The position numbers and the translations under genes are program-made. A DNA stretch of 64,000 nt. Source: Pararhodobacter aggregans. GTDB taxonomy: Bacteria > Pseudomonadota > Alphaproteobacteria > Rhodobacterales > Rhodobacteraceae. The stretch is taken from NCBI RefSeq assembly GCF_003075525.1, contig NZ_QDDR01000001.1, forward strand, positions 62,001 to 126,000. The letters run 5' to 3'. The notes under the pieces are model-generated. The model worked only from the letters and a program-made list of their open reading frames with translations. It did no database searches and was not told the origin of the DNA. Each line of letters begins with the position of its first letter. Positions within the stretch are counted from its first letter, which is position 1. This document shows positions 51,328 through 59,850 of this stretch, piece after piece.

Positions 51328-52723
51328 CCGGGTTCTGCGCGCGCACCCGCAGGAGGGACCGTTTGTCCTGACCCTGCAGCAGGGCAATGCCAACCGGGTC
51401 CATTGCCTGAACGAGGCCGCGCAGGCCCGGGGGTTGCAGCGCGGCATGGCCTTTGCCGATGCCCGGGCCTTCTGCCCGGATCTGTCCAGCCGCCCGGCCG
51501 ATCCGGCCGAGGATCAGCGCTTCCTGGCCCTGCTGCGCCGCTGGGCGACGCGCTGGTGCCCCTGGGTCGGCTTCGAGGGGCCGGACGGGCTGGTCCTCGA
51601 CATCACCGGCTCGGCGCATCTGTTCGGCGGCGAGGCGGCGATGATCGCCAGCCTCACCGCGCGGCTGACCCGGGCGGGGCTGGCGGTCGAGGCCGGGACC
51701 GGCGGCACGCGGGGCGCTGCCTGGGCCCGGGCGCGCTATGGCGCCGGGGGGCCGCTGGACAGCCTGCCCATCGCTGCGCTGCGCCTCGACCCCGAGACGG
51801 TGACCGGCCTGCAGCGCATGGGGCTGCGCAGCATCGGCCAGGTGGCGGCCAGTCCGCGCGCGCCGCTGGCCCGCCGCTTTGGCGCCGAGCTGCTGTTGCG
51901 GCTGGATCAGGCGCTGGGCACCCGGCCCGAGCAGATCTCGCCCGAGGCCGAGCCACCGCATTACGCCGTGCGCCTGACCCTGCCCGAACCGATCGGGCGG
52001 ACCGCCGATGTCATGGCCGGGACCGCGCGGCTGCTGGAGCGGCTCTGCGGCAAGCTCACCGATCACCAGACCGGGGCGCGGGTGCTGTGCCTGAGCCTGC
52101 GCCGGGTGGATGGCGATTTCCGCGCCGTGGAATTGCGTCTGGCCCGGCCCCTGCGCGATCCGGCCCGCATCCTGCCGCTTTTCGAGCGCGGCGTGGACGA
52201 GGTGGATGCAGGGTTCGGCATCGACCAGATGCGGCTCGAGGCGGTGACGGTCGAGCCCCTGCCGGTCGAGCAGATCGCCCAGACCGGGACCCGCGATCCC
52301 GGGCGGCTGGATGATCTCATCACCCGCATCGGCACGCGGATCGGGCTGGAGAACGTGATCCGCTACCTGCCCGCCGACAGCCATATCCCCGAACAGGCCT
52401 TCACCATCGCCCCGGCGGCCTTTTCCAGCCCCGGGAACGGCTGGGCCAGTCCGCGCCCGCGCCCGGTCTGGCTGTTCCCGCCCGAGCCTCTGGCCGTCAC
52501 CGGCCCGCGTCCGCCCCGGCAGTTCGTCTGGCGCCGGATGACCCTGACCACCGGCCGCGCCACCGGTCCCGAGCGGATCTCGCCGGAATGGTGGCTGATC
52601 GACGAGGCCTGGCAGAGCGGCATGCGCGATTACTGGCAGGTCGAGACGGTGCAGGGGCGGCGGCTGTGGCTGTTCTACACGCCGCAGAACCCGGGCTGGT
52701 TCGTGCAGGGGGAATTCGCATGA
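51257..52723 (+). CDS. imuB: ImuB, Y-family polymerase-like mutasome protein
   Basis: 488 residues from GTG 51257 (CAGGAACAT upstream); ATG 51269 is an alternative. Y-family polymerase fold lacking catalytic acids: the N-terminal block, normally with a DxDxFFA motif, reads IVSLWFPRFASDRVLRAHP. Fingers/palm and little-finger regions are recognisable (LVLDITGSAHLFGGEAAM, LQRMGLRSIGQVAASPRAPL, LLRLDQALGTRPEQI). ImuB is an adaptor that binds the beta clamp and recruits DnaE2. It overlaps imuA at the start and dnaE2 at the end (ATGA). Confidence 0.9.
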   Translation: MRPGMFDGTQRRIVSLWFPRFASDRVLRAHPQEGPFVLTLQQGNANRVHCLNEAAQARGLQRGMAFADARAFCPDLSSRPADPAEDQRFLALLRRWATRWCPWVGFEGPDGLVLDITGSAHLFGGEAAMIASLTARLTRAGLAVEAGTGGTRGAAWARARYGAGGPLDSLPIAALRLDPETVTGLQRMGLRSIGQVAASPRAPLARRFGAELLLRLDQALGTRPEQISPEAEPPHYAVRLTLPEPIGRTADVMAGTARLLERLCGKLTDHQTGARVLCLSLRRVDGDFRAVELRLARPLRDPARILPLFERGVDEVDAGFGIDQMRLEAVTVEPLPVEQIAQTGTRDPGRLDDLITRIGTRIGLENVIRYLPADSHIPEQAFTIAPAAFSSPGNGWASPRPRPVWLFPPEPLAVTGPRPPRQFVWRRMTLTTGRATGPERISPEWWLIDEAWQSGMRDYWQVETVQGRRLWLFYTPQNPGWFVQGEFA

Positions 52724-55700
52724 GCCCCCGGCCCGGCTATGCCGAATTATGCGTGACCTCGAATTTCACCTTCCTCACCGGGGCCTCGCATCCCGAGGAG
52801 CTGGTGACGCGCGCCGCCGAGCTGGGGCTCGAGGCCATCGCCATCACCGACCGCAATTCGCTGGCGGGCGTGGTGCGGGCCTATCGCGCGCTGCAGATCC
52901 TGCGGGAGGCGGCGGAGAAAAGCGTCGCGATCCGCTCGCAGCACCGGGTGGATTCCTGCTCGCGCCAGGAGATCGGCGAGCCCGAGGATCTGCCCCGCCC
53001 CGAGGGGGCGCCTCTGCCCAAGCTGATCGTCGGCGCCCGGCTGGTGCTGCGCGACAGCCCGGTCGAATGGATCGCCCTGCCGACCGATCTGGCCGCCTAT
53101 CAGCGGCTGACCCGGCTGTTGACGCTGGGCAAGCGGCGGGCGGGGAAGGGGGAATGCCATCTGGACCGCGCCGATCTGCTGGAAGGGGGCGAGGGGCTGA
53201 TCCTGATCGCGCTGGCCCGGGATCTGCAGGCGGCGGCGGCGGACCTCCAGACCTTCCGCCGCCGCTTTCCGGGGCAGGTCCATCTGGGCGCCGCGCCGCG
53301 CTATGACGGCTCGGACCAGGCCTGGCTTGCGGCCTGCGCCCGGCTGGCGCTGCGCTGCGCCACGCCGATGGTGGCGGTCGGCGATGTGCTGATGCATCGC
53401 GCGGCGCGGCGGCAGCTGGCCGATGTGCTGACCTGCCTGCGCGAGGGCTGCACCATCGACGCCATCGGCACCAGGGCGCTGGCCAATGCCGAGCGGCGCC
53501 TGAAGGGCGCGGCGGACATGCAGCGGCTGTTTCACGCCCATCCCGCCGCCCTGCGCCGCACGCTGGAGATCGCCACCCGCTGCACTTTCGATCTGTCGCA
53601 ATTGCGCTACCAATACCCCGACGAGATCGCCGAGGGCGGCGAGACGCCGATGGAACGCCTGACCCGGCTGGCCCACGAGGGGCTGGCGCGGCGCTATCCG
53701 CAGGGCGCGACCGACAAGGCCCGCACCCTGCTGGCCAAGGAACTGGCCGTGGTCGAGGAACTGAAATACCCGGCCTATTTCCTGACCGTCCACGACATCG
53801 TGCATTATGCGCGCGGGCAGGGGATCCTGTGCCAGGGGCGCGGCTCGGCGGCCAATTCGATCCTGTGCTACCTGCTGGGCATCACCGATGTGAAGCCCGA
53901 GATGATCGGCATGGTCTTCGAGCGTTTCATCTCGCGCCACCGCGGCGAGCCGCCCGATATCGACGTCGATTTCGAGCACGAGCGCCGCGAGGAGGTGATC
54001 CAGTGGATCTATCAGAAATACGGCCGCCACCGGGCCGGGCTCTGCGCCACGGTGATCCATTTCCGCTCGCGCGCGGCGATCCGCGAGGTGGGCAAGGTCA
54101 TGGGCCTCAGCCAGGATGTGACGGCCAATCTGTCGGGGCAGATCTGGGGCTATTCCAGCGAGGGGCCCAAGCTGGACCGCATCCGCGAGCTGGGGCTCGA
54201 CCCCGAGGACCGGCGCCTGGCCCAGACGATCCGCCTGATCCGCGAGATCATCGGCTTTCCCCGGCATCTGTCCCAGCATGTCGGCGGTTTCGTCATCACC
54301 CGGGGCCGGCTGGACGAGCTGGCGCCGATCGAGAATGCGGCGATGGAGGACCGCACGCTGATCGAATGGGACAAGGACGACATCGACACGCTGGGCATCC
54401 TCAAGGTCGATGTGCTGGCGCTGGGCATGCTGACCTGCATCCGCAAGGCCTTTGACCTGTTGCGCGACCATGACCGGCTGGCGCTGACGCTGGACAGCGT
54501 GCCCGCCGAAGACCCCCGGACCTATCGCATGCTGCAGGTCGCCGATGCGGTCGGCGTGTTCCAGGTCGAAAGCCGGGCGCAGATGAACTTCCTGCCACGG
54601 ATGAAGCCGCGCGAATTCTACGATCTGGTGATCGAGGTCGCCATCGTCCGCCCCGGTCCGATCCAGGGCGGCATGGTTCAGCCCTATATCCGCCGCCGTC
54701 AGGGGCTGGAGGCGGCCGAACCCTTCGGCCCGGCGCTGGAAGAGGTCACGCGCCGCACGCTGGGGGTGCCGCTGTTTCAGGAACAGGCCCTGCAGATCGC
54801 CGTGGTGGGCGCGGGCTACAGCGCCGAAGAGGCCGACCACCTGCGCCGCTCGCTGGCCAGTTTCCGCCGCATGGGCACCATCGGCGAGCATCGCGAGAAA
54901 TTCGTCAACGGCATGATGGCCCGCGGCTATGACGCCGAGGTCGCCGCCCGCTGCTTCGGCCAGATCGAGGGTTTCGCCGATTACGGTTTCCCCGAAAGCC
55001 ATGCGGCGGCCTTCGCACTGCTGGTCTATGTCTCGGCCTGGCTGAAATGCCATCACCCGGCGGTCTTCGCCTGTGCGCTGCTGAATTCCCAGCCGATGGG
55101 TTTCTACGCCCCCGCCCAGATCGTGCGCGACGCGCGCGAGCATCAGGTCGAGGTCCGGCCGATCTGCGTCAACCGCAGCGAGTGGGACAACACGCTGGAA
55201 CGCCGTCCCGATGGCGGGCTGGCGCTGCGGCTGGGGTTCCGGCAGATCAAGGGCTTCCGGCAGGAGGACGCGGCCTGGATCACGGCCTCGCGCGGCAACG
55301 GCTACCGCGATCCCGAAAGCCTCTGGCTGCGGGCCGGGGTGGCGCCCGCGGCGCTGGAGCGGCTGGCCGAGGCGGATGCCTTCTCCGCCATGGGGCTGAC
55401 GCGGCGCGATGCGCTCTGGCAGGTCCGCGCCATCCGCGCCCCGGCGCAGCTGCCGCTCTTCAAGGATCCGATCGACGGCGAGGTGATCCACGAGCCCGCC
55501 GTCAGCCTGCCGCAGATGCATCTGGGCGAGGAGGTGGTCGAGGATTACGTCGCCACCCGCCTCACGCTGCGCGCCCATCCGATGGAATTGCTGCGCCCGG
55601 CGATGCCCGGCCTGACCTGCCATGACGCGCTGCTCACCGCGCCGGTGCAGCGCACCACCGTCTGCGGCCTGGTCATCACCCGCCAGCGGCCCGGCACCGC

Positions 55701-56037
55701 CTCGGGGGTGATCTTCCTCACGCTCGAGGACGAGACCGGGGTGGCGAATGTCGTCGTCTGGCCCAAGGTCTATGATTCCTTCCGCCGGGCGGTGATGGGC
55801 GGGCGGCTTCTGCGGGTGACGGGCACGCTGCAGCGCGAGGGGATCGTGGTGCATCTGATCGCCCAGCAGATCGAGGATGTCTCGCACCGGCTGTCCTATC
55901 TGGGCCATCCGATGGACGACGCCATCGGCCAGACCACACCGCAGACCGACAACGCCCCGCGCCCCCGCCCGGCCCCCCGCGCCATGCATCCCCGCGACCA
56001 GGCCAAACGCCTGTTCCCGAGCCGGGATTTCCATTGA
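52720..56037 (+). CDS. dnaE2: Error-prone DNA polymerase DnaE2 (ImuC)
   Basis: 1105 residues, normal for DnaE2. N-terminal PHP domain (YAELCVTSNFTFLTGASHPE, AITDRNSLAGVVRAY), polymerase core with the catalytic acids in GEPPDIDVDFEHERREEVIQ, and GRGSAANSILCYLLGITDV, LIEWDKDDIDTLGILKVDVL, FPESHAAAFALLVYVSAWLK, and a C-terminal OB domain (TVCGLVITRQRPGTASGVIF). It is the translesion polymerase of the ImuABC mutasome, the source of damage-induced mutation. ATG 52720 overlaps the imuB stop. The mobile element begins downstream of its end. Confidence 0.95.
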   Translation: MSPRPGYAELCVTSNFTFLTGASHPEELVTRAAELGLEAIAITDRNSLAGVVRAYRALQILREAAEKSVAIRSQHRVDSCSRQEIGEPEDLPRPEGAPLPKLIVGARLVLRDSPVEWIALPTDLAAYQRLTRLLTLGKRRAGKGECHLDRADLLEGGEGLILIALARDLQAAAADLQTFRRRFPGQVHLGAAPRYDGSDQAWLAACARLALRCATPMVAVGDVLMHRAARRQLADVLTCLREGCTIDAIGTRALANAERRLKGAADMQRLFHAHPAALRRTLEIATRCTFDLSQLRYQYPDEIAEGGETPMERLTRLAHEGLARRYPQGATDKARTLLAKELAVVEELKYPAYFLTVHDIVHYARGQGILCQGRGSAANSILCYLLGITDVKPEMIGMVFERFISRHRGEPPDIDVDFEHERREEVIQWIYQKYGRHRAGLCATVIHFRSRAAIREVGKVMGLSQDVTANLSGQIWGYSSEGPKLDRIRELGLDPEDRRLAQTIRLIREIIGFPRHLSQHVGGFVITRGRLDELAPIENAAMEDRTLIEWDKDDIDTLGILKVDVLALGMLTCIRKAFDLLRDHDRLALTLDSVPAEDPRTYRMLQVADAVGVFQVESRAQMNFLPRMKPREFYDLVIEVAIVRPGPIQGGMVQPYIRRRQGLEAAEPFGPALEEVTRRTLGVPLFQEQALQIAVVGAGYSAEEADHLRRSLASFRRMGTIGEHREKFVNGMMARGYDAEVAARCFGQIEGFADYGFPESHAAAFALLVYVSAWLKCHHPAVFACALLNSQPMGFYAPAQIVRDAREHQVEVRPICVNRSEWDNTLERRPDGGLALRLGFRQIKGFRQEDAAWITASRGNGYRDPESLWLRAGVAPAALERLAEADAFSAMGLTRRDALWQVRAIRAPAQLPLFKDPIDGEVIHEPAVSLPQMHLGEEVVEDYVATRLTLRAHPMELLRPAMPGLTCHDALLTAPVQRTTVCGLVITRQRPGTASGVIFLTLEDETGVANVVVWPKVYDSFRRAVMGGRLLRVTGTLQREGIVVHLIAQQIEDVSHRLSYLGHPMDDAIGQTTPQTDNAPRPRPAPRAMHPRDQAKRLFPSRDFH

Positions 56038-56142
56038 GGGGGCAGGGGAGGGACAGGCACCCGCCGTCTGACGGACCCGTGCCGTCTGGAGGGGGGATGG
56101 TAGGCCCGGAGGTTCGGTCTTTTTCTAGCATTTTCAACGGCC

Positions 56143-56207
56143 AAAAGTGGCTAACAGCAGAAAAGTGGCCCATTGATATGAAACGAGAAAAAGTGTCACT
56201 GGCTAAC
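56143..56207 (+). repeat. Short direct repeats upstream of the first mobile-element gene
   Basis: AAAAGTGGC occurs at 56143-56151 and 56161-56169, with AAAAAGTGTCACTGGCTAAC just downstream; GGCTAAC follows the first and third copies. The stretch 56038-56227 is AT-richer than the upstream chromosome and probably holds the promoter and binding sites for the next gene, and the left boundary of the element. Confidence 0.5.
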
Positions 56208-56227
56208 CGCATGTTTGGGGGGTGGGC

Positions 56228-56794
56228 ATGGCCAGACCCCCAAAACTGAAGCCCGAGGAACTGATTGCCTGGATCAAGACGCGGATCGGCAGCAAGCCGA
56301 TTGAGCACGAGGGCCACACTTGGATGGCGATGGATCAGCCCGCCGACGCCGCCGAACTCGGGATTTCAGAGCGCACCCTGCGCACCATGATCAACGTCCC
56401 TCCCATCGTGAAGGCGCGCACGACCTACATGGATGGGACGCCCGTCGTGCTCCTGCGAGTCGGAACCCCGGAACCCGACAACGCGAGGATGATCGCCAGG
56501 AAGATGGCGAACATCTTTCGCAAGAGGACGGGGCTGGACACCGGTCAGCATGCGTTTGGTTGCCTGGTCGGCTTAGTCGAGATTTGGCCGAAGGGGCGAC
56601 AAGTAGACATCTTCCGCACTGTGATGGACGATTGGCCCGGCTTCATGGCGGGGGTGCAGTGTGCGGACATGGATGCCGAGCTTGCGGGGAAGGTGCTCGA
56701 CCCGGCGCTCAAGGAACGGTTCTACGGGAAGCCTGTGATCGCCCTGATCCGCAAGTATCCGGCTGTCGCGGTGGAACTCCACAACATGGCCTGA
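56228..56794 (+). CDS. Unidentified protein with HTH-like segment, flanked by repeats
   Basis: 188 residues; ATG 56228 follows GGGGGGTGGGC, with an in-frame GTG at 56222. I do not recognise the family. The N-terminal part has an HTH-like stretch (PADAAELGISERTLRTMINV), then a short beta region (TTYMDGTPVVLLRVG), a basic helix (NARMIARKMANIFRKRTGLD) and a C-terminal region with WPGFMAGVQCADMDAELAGK. Short repeats lie on both sides (56143-56207 and 56803-56871), the layout of a replication initiator or a regulator with its sites. Base composition and codon choice differ from the chromosome. A DNA-binding role is inferred only. Confidence 0.55.
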   Translation: MARPPKLKPEELIAWIKTRIGSKPIEHEGHTWMAMDQPADAAELGISERTLRTMINVPPIVKARTTYMDGTPVVLLRVGTPEPDNARMIARKMANIFRKRTGLDTGQHAFGCLVGLVEIWPKGRQVDIFRTVMDDWPGFMAGVQCADMDAELAGKVLDPALKERFYGKPVIALIRKYPAVAVELHNMA

Positions 56795-56802
56795 CTCGAC
56801 CC

Positions 56803-56956
56803 GTTGTTGCCGAATGGTCCGCATTCTTGCCGGATGCTACCACTTTCTGCCGGGTGGTCGAGTTGTTGCCGAATGCTTCTAGTCCCTATTACTAAAGGAA
56901 TAGATACTCTTAATAATCCTCTTATAGAATAGGGACTAGAACTTTCGGCAAGAATA
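56803..56956. repeat. Iteron-like repeats and large AT-rich dyad (origin-like)
   Basis: (T/C)TGCCG cores at 56807, 56827, 56847 and 56866 repeat with 20, 20 and 19 base spacing inside longer similar units (such as GTTGTTGCCGAATG). They are followed by TTCTAGTCCCTATT (56877-56890) and its perfect complement AATAGGGACTAGAA (56928-56941), enclosing 37 very AT-rich bases. Beyond the right arm an inverted copy of the repeat core, CGGCAA (56946-56951), completes the symmetry. Four phased repeats plus an AT-rich unwinding-like core is the layout of an iteron origin; it could also be a regulator array or a packaging/integration site. Confidence 0.6.
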
Positions 56957-57409
56957 AGAGGATCATAAAGAGTGCGACCCCGACGCTGCGCTCCGGGGAT
57001 CGCGAACAGACCCGACCAGGTTTCGAGCGGGTTTCGAGGGAGTTGGGAGGGGTTAACCCCGAAGAAGCTGAAAGTTGAACGCGGGCGCGCGCGAGCCGCA
57101 CTTTACGGGTTTGGGCCTGAGGGGATGATAGACAAACGCCGCCCCCAGGAAACCCAGGAGCGGCGTAAGGGCTGGGACCAGAAGACAGCGGTTGCGCCCT
57201 GTCGGGCATTCCATTGCTTACCAGCCGATCCCGCGTTTAGCCCCAGGGCACAAACCCGATCAACGGCGATTGTTTCAAATGCCCTTGCCCCAATTTTAAA
57301 ATCGTGCGACTCTGCCCGAGCTTTGATGACAGCCGGGGACAGCCCGGCATAGAGCATCGGACCCCCAGACCAGGGGGAAGCGCTTCCCGCAGCTTCACCT
57401 GGTCCCGCC
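56957..57409. other. Gene-poor leader of the phage structural module
   Basis: About 450 bases between the origin-like dyad and the portal start. It contains a hairpin from CGCCGC and GCGGCG around 57135-57165 (possible terminator) and locally AT-rich sequence near 57260-57310. A minus-strand ORF 57103-57357 (84 codons, MLYAGLSPAVIKARAESHDF at its start) has non-random-looking codons but no family match by eye; it is only a possibility. No terminase fragment was recognised. Confidence 0.4.
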
Positions 57410-58657
57410 GTGTCCTTCATAGCCCGCATCTTTGGCCGTCCTGACTCCGCCGCTGCCACGGCGGCGACCGCGACTGTCTCGGCCGAGGCCCGTTCGCTGG
57501 CCGATCCCGCGCCCTGGCTTCTGGACCTCTTCGGGGCCGTTCCTGCGTCTTCGGGCGTCACCGTCAGCCCGACCACCGCGATGCGCTGCACGCCCGTCCG
57601 TGCCGCCGTGGAAGCGATTGCCGAGGGGATCGGGGGCTTGCCCCTCCACGTCTACCGCCGAGGCCAGGACGGGGCGCGCGACCGTGCCAGCGATCACCCC
57701 GCCTATGCCCTCCTGCACGACCAGGCGAACGATTGGTCGCCGGCGCCCCAGTTTCGCGAACAGCTGACCCGTGATGCCCTCCTGCACGGCAACGGCTTTG
57801 CCCATATCGGCCGGGATGCCACCGGCACACCCCGTGAGCTGATCCGCCTCGACCCGGCCGTGATGATCGTGGAGCGCGACCAGGCTACCGGCGAACCCGT
57901 CTACCGCCTCGCCCAGGCCGTGGGGCAGCGTGCCCTCGACCGGCGCGACATCCTGCACATCGCCGCGCCCTCGCTCGACGGCATCAAGGGCACTTCTCCG
58001 GTCCAGCAATGCCGCGAGGCCATCGCGCTGGCCCTGGCGATGGAACGCTACGCCGCCGCGCTGTTCGGCAACGGGGGCCGTCCTTCGGGCATCTTGAGCT
58101 TCCCCGCCAAGCTGACTGCTGACGCCGCCAGCCGCATCAAGGCCTCCTGGCAGGCCGCCACCTCTGGCGCGAACACCGCCGGGACGGCAGTCCTGGAAGA
58201 GGGCGGCAGCTTCACGCCTCTGGCCTTCAGCTCGACCGATGCCCAGTTCCTGGAACTCTGGCAGCACGTCGTGACCGAGATTGCGCGCGTGTTCCGCGTC
58301 CCGCCGCACCTGATCTTCGAGCTGGGCCGAGCGACCTGGGGTAACGCAGGGGAAATGGGCGCGACCTTCCTGAGGTTCACGCTGATGCGCTGGATCAAGG
58401 CTTGGGAAGGCGAGGTGCGTCTCAAGCTCCTGACCCAGGAAGAGCGCGCTGACCATTACGCCGAATTTCTGGTGGATGACCTCCTGCGCGCCGACTTGGC
58501 CGCCCGTGCGACCGCCTACGCCCAGCTGATCGCCGCCCGCGTCCTCAATCCGAATGAGGTTCGGGCCATGGAGAACCGTGCGCCCTATGCCGGTGGCGAC
58601 GAGTTCCTGAACCCCAATACCACCTCGACCACCCCGAACCAGGAGGGCGAGGCATGA
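57410..58657 (+). CDS. HK97-family phage portal protein
   Basis: 415 residues, GTG 57410 start without a good ribosome site, so the true start is uncertain. HK97 portal features: VRAAVEAIAEGIGGLPLHVY, HPAYALLHDQANDWSPAPQF, LTRDALLHGNGFAHIGRDAT, DILHIAAPSLDGIKGTSPVQ, NGGRPSGILSFPAKLTADAA and FRVPPHLIFELGRATWGN. Portals form the dodecameric DNA entry ring of the capsid. It is the first gene of a tightly overlapping structural run; the stop overlaps the next start (ATGA). Normally a large terminase gene lies just upstream, but none is present here. Confidence 0.9.
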   Translation: MSFIARIFGRPDSAAATAATATVSAEARSLADPAPWLLDLFGAVPASSGVTVSPTTAMRCTPVRAAVEAIAEGIGGLPLHVYRRGQDGARDRASDHPAYALLHDQANDWSPAPQFREQLTRDALLHGNGFAHIGRDATGTPRELIRLDPAVMIVERDQATGEPVYRLAQAVGQRALDRRDILHIAAPSLDGIKGTSPVQQCREAIALALAMERYAAALFGNGGRPSGILSFPAKLTADAASRIKASWQAATSGANTAGTAVLEEGGSFTPLAFSSTDAQFLELWQHVVTEIARVFRVPPHLIFELGRATWGNAGEMGATFLRFTLMRWIKAWEGEVRLKLLTQEERADHYAEFLVDDLLRADLAARATAYAQLIAARVLNPNEVRAMENRAPYAGGDEFLNPNTTSTTPNQEGEA

Positions 58658-58995
58658 TCGGCACCCGTCAGTTCTTCGGTGATCGCGAGCGCGACTTCGC
58701 TCTGCCGCCCGCCCTGATCCTGGAACTGGAACGCCTGACCGGCCAGGGCATCGGCGGGCTGTCCCGCCGCTTGATGGCGGGGGATTTCAAACTGGCCGAC
58801 CTCCATCAGACCATCCGCCTGGGCCTGATCGGGGGTGGCGCTGAACCCCAGGAAGCCGCGGCGCTGATCGCCGCCTATGTCGAAACCCGCCCGGTGCTGG
58901 AAGCCTATGCGCTTGCAGTCACCGTCATCGACCATGTGATGACGGGCGGCCTTTCCCTCACCGAACCGAAGGAGAATGGCCGTGCTGACCCGTGA
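58654..58995 (+). CDS. GTA gp10/Phage_TAC_11-like tail chaperone-type protein
   Basis: 113 residues. RDFALPPALILELERLTGQG, GGLSRRLMAGDFKLADLHQT and IRLGLIGGGAEPQEAAALIA match the gene-transfer-agent family (Phage_TAC_11), thought to act in tail assembly. Finding it between portal and prohead protease rather than among tail genes is unusual. It overlaps the portal by four bases and the next gene by about 14. Confidence 0.72.
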   Translation: MIGTRQFFGDRERDFALPPALILELERLTGQGIGGLSRRLMAGDFKLADLHQTIRLGLIGGGAEPQEAAALIAAYVETRPVLEAYALAVTVIDHVMTGGLSLTEPKENGRADP

Positions 58996-59257
58996 ACAGC
59001 TCCACGATGCCGTAACGCATTACATGCGGGCAAACCGCAACCGCCAGATTTCTGGGGCCGAGATCGCGTGTGCGGTCTACCAGACCGATGCGCCCACGGG
59101 CTGGCAGAAGCTCCAAGCCACCCGCGCCGCTGCCCAGATCGGCCCGCGTCTCGGCCTTCGCTTCGTCCGGCGCGGCAACGTACCGACCTGGCTGCACCCG
59201 CTGGTCGCCGCGCAACGGTTCAACACCGTCATGCAGACGCTTGGGCTCCCGGCATGA
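58982..59257 (+). CDS. Unidentified small phage protein
   Basis: 91 residues from GTG 58982, for which AAGGAG (58969-58974) is properly spaced; an in-frame ATG at 58976 sits too close to it. No family recognised. It is helical and basic (LHDAVTHYMRANRNRQISGA, RAAAQIGPRLGLRFVRRGNV), possibly a small winged-helix or head-associated protein. It overlaps the chaperone-like gene upstream and the protease start downstream (ATGA), so it is surely part of the structural operon. Confidence 0.65.
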   Translation: MLTREQLHDAVTHYMRANRNRQISGAEIACAVYQTDAPTGWQKLQATRAAAQIGPRLGLRFVRRGNVPTWLHPLVAAQRFNTVMQTLGLPA

Positions 59258-59850
59258 AACCCGCAGAAAATTTGACATTGATTGCAAATTGGAAACGATC
59301 CGTTTCCCAAGTCGAGTTCCGCAGCGCGGCTCAAGCAGAACTCGCTGACGCTGAGGTGCGCTTCAGCCCCATTGCCGAAGATGGTTCCCTGGAAGGCTGG
59401 GCCACGCGGTTCAACACTCCCGACGCCTACCGCACCAGCTTTGACCCTGCCGCCTTCCAATGGGATGGGCAGCGGCTGCCGCTCCTGTGGTCGCATGATC
59501 CTTCCCAGGTGATTGGCAGCGTCCGCAGCGTGGCCACCGAGGCCGAGGGCCTGAAGATCACCGCCAAGCTGAACCTTGCCGTGCAGCGCGCCCAGGAAGT
59601 CCGCGCGATGCTCCTGGACGGGGACGTGTCCGGCCTGTCCATCGGCTTCCGTCGCCTTCGTGATGAGGCGCGCCAAGGCGGCATTCGCCACATCACCCAA
59701 GCCCGGCTGGTGGAAGTCAGCCTGGTTGCCGTCCCCGCCGTTCCTGGCAGCCGTGTGACCAGCACCCGCGCCATCCCCGGCACCAGCCTTGCAGCCTTCC
59801 TCGAAACCTGCCGCGCCGCCACCATCAGCCTGAAAGGCCAACGACCGTGA
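59254..59850 (+). CDS. HK97-type prohead protease
   Basis: 198 residues. Peptidase U35/S78 features: GSLEGWATRFNTPDAYRTSF, PLLWSHDPSQVIGSVRS (catalytic His), LLDGDVSGLSIGFRRLRDEA (catalytic Ser) and LVEVSLVAVPAVPGSRV. It trims scaffold and capsid proteins during prohead maturation. ATG 59254 overlaps the previous stop; its own stop overlaps the capsid gene start (GTGA), the classical protease-capsid coupling. Confidence 0.92.
   Translation: MKPAENLTLIANWKRSVSQVEFRSAAQAELADAEVRFSPIAEDGSLEGWATRFNTPDAYRTSFDPAAFQWDGQRLPLLWSHDPSQVIGSVRSVATEAEGLKITAKLNLAVQRAQEVRAMLLDGDVSGLSIGFRRLRDEARQGGIRHITQARLVEVSLVAVPAVPGSRVTSTRAIPGTSLAAFLETCRAATISLKGQRP

Noticed and set aside
52747-56034. 1095-codon minus-strand frame opposite dnaE2
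   Set aside because: Shadow of dnaE2, whose catalytic motifs are complete; the antisense product is low-complexity.
56972-57352. Plus-strand ORF of 126 codons before the portal gene
   Set aside because: No ribosome site, no recognisable motif, and codon pattern unlike the module; might be noise in a leader region.
57103-57357. 84-codon minus-strand ORF before the portal gene
   Set aside because: Its codons look less random than other frames but no family or ribosome site was found; mentioned only in the leader description.
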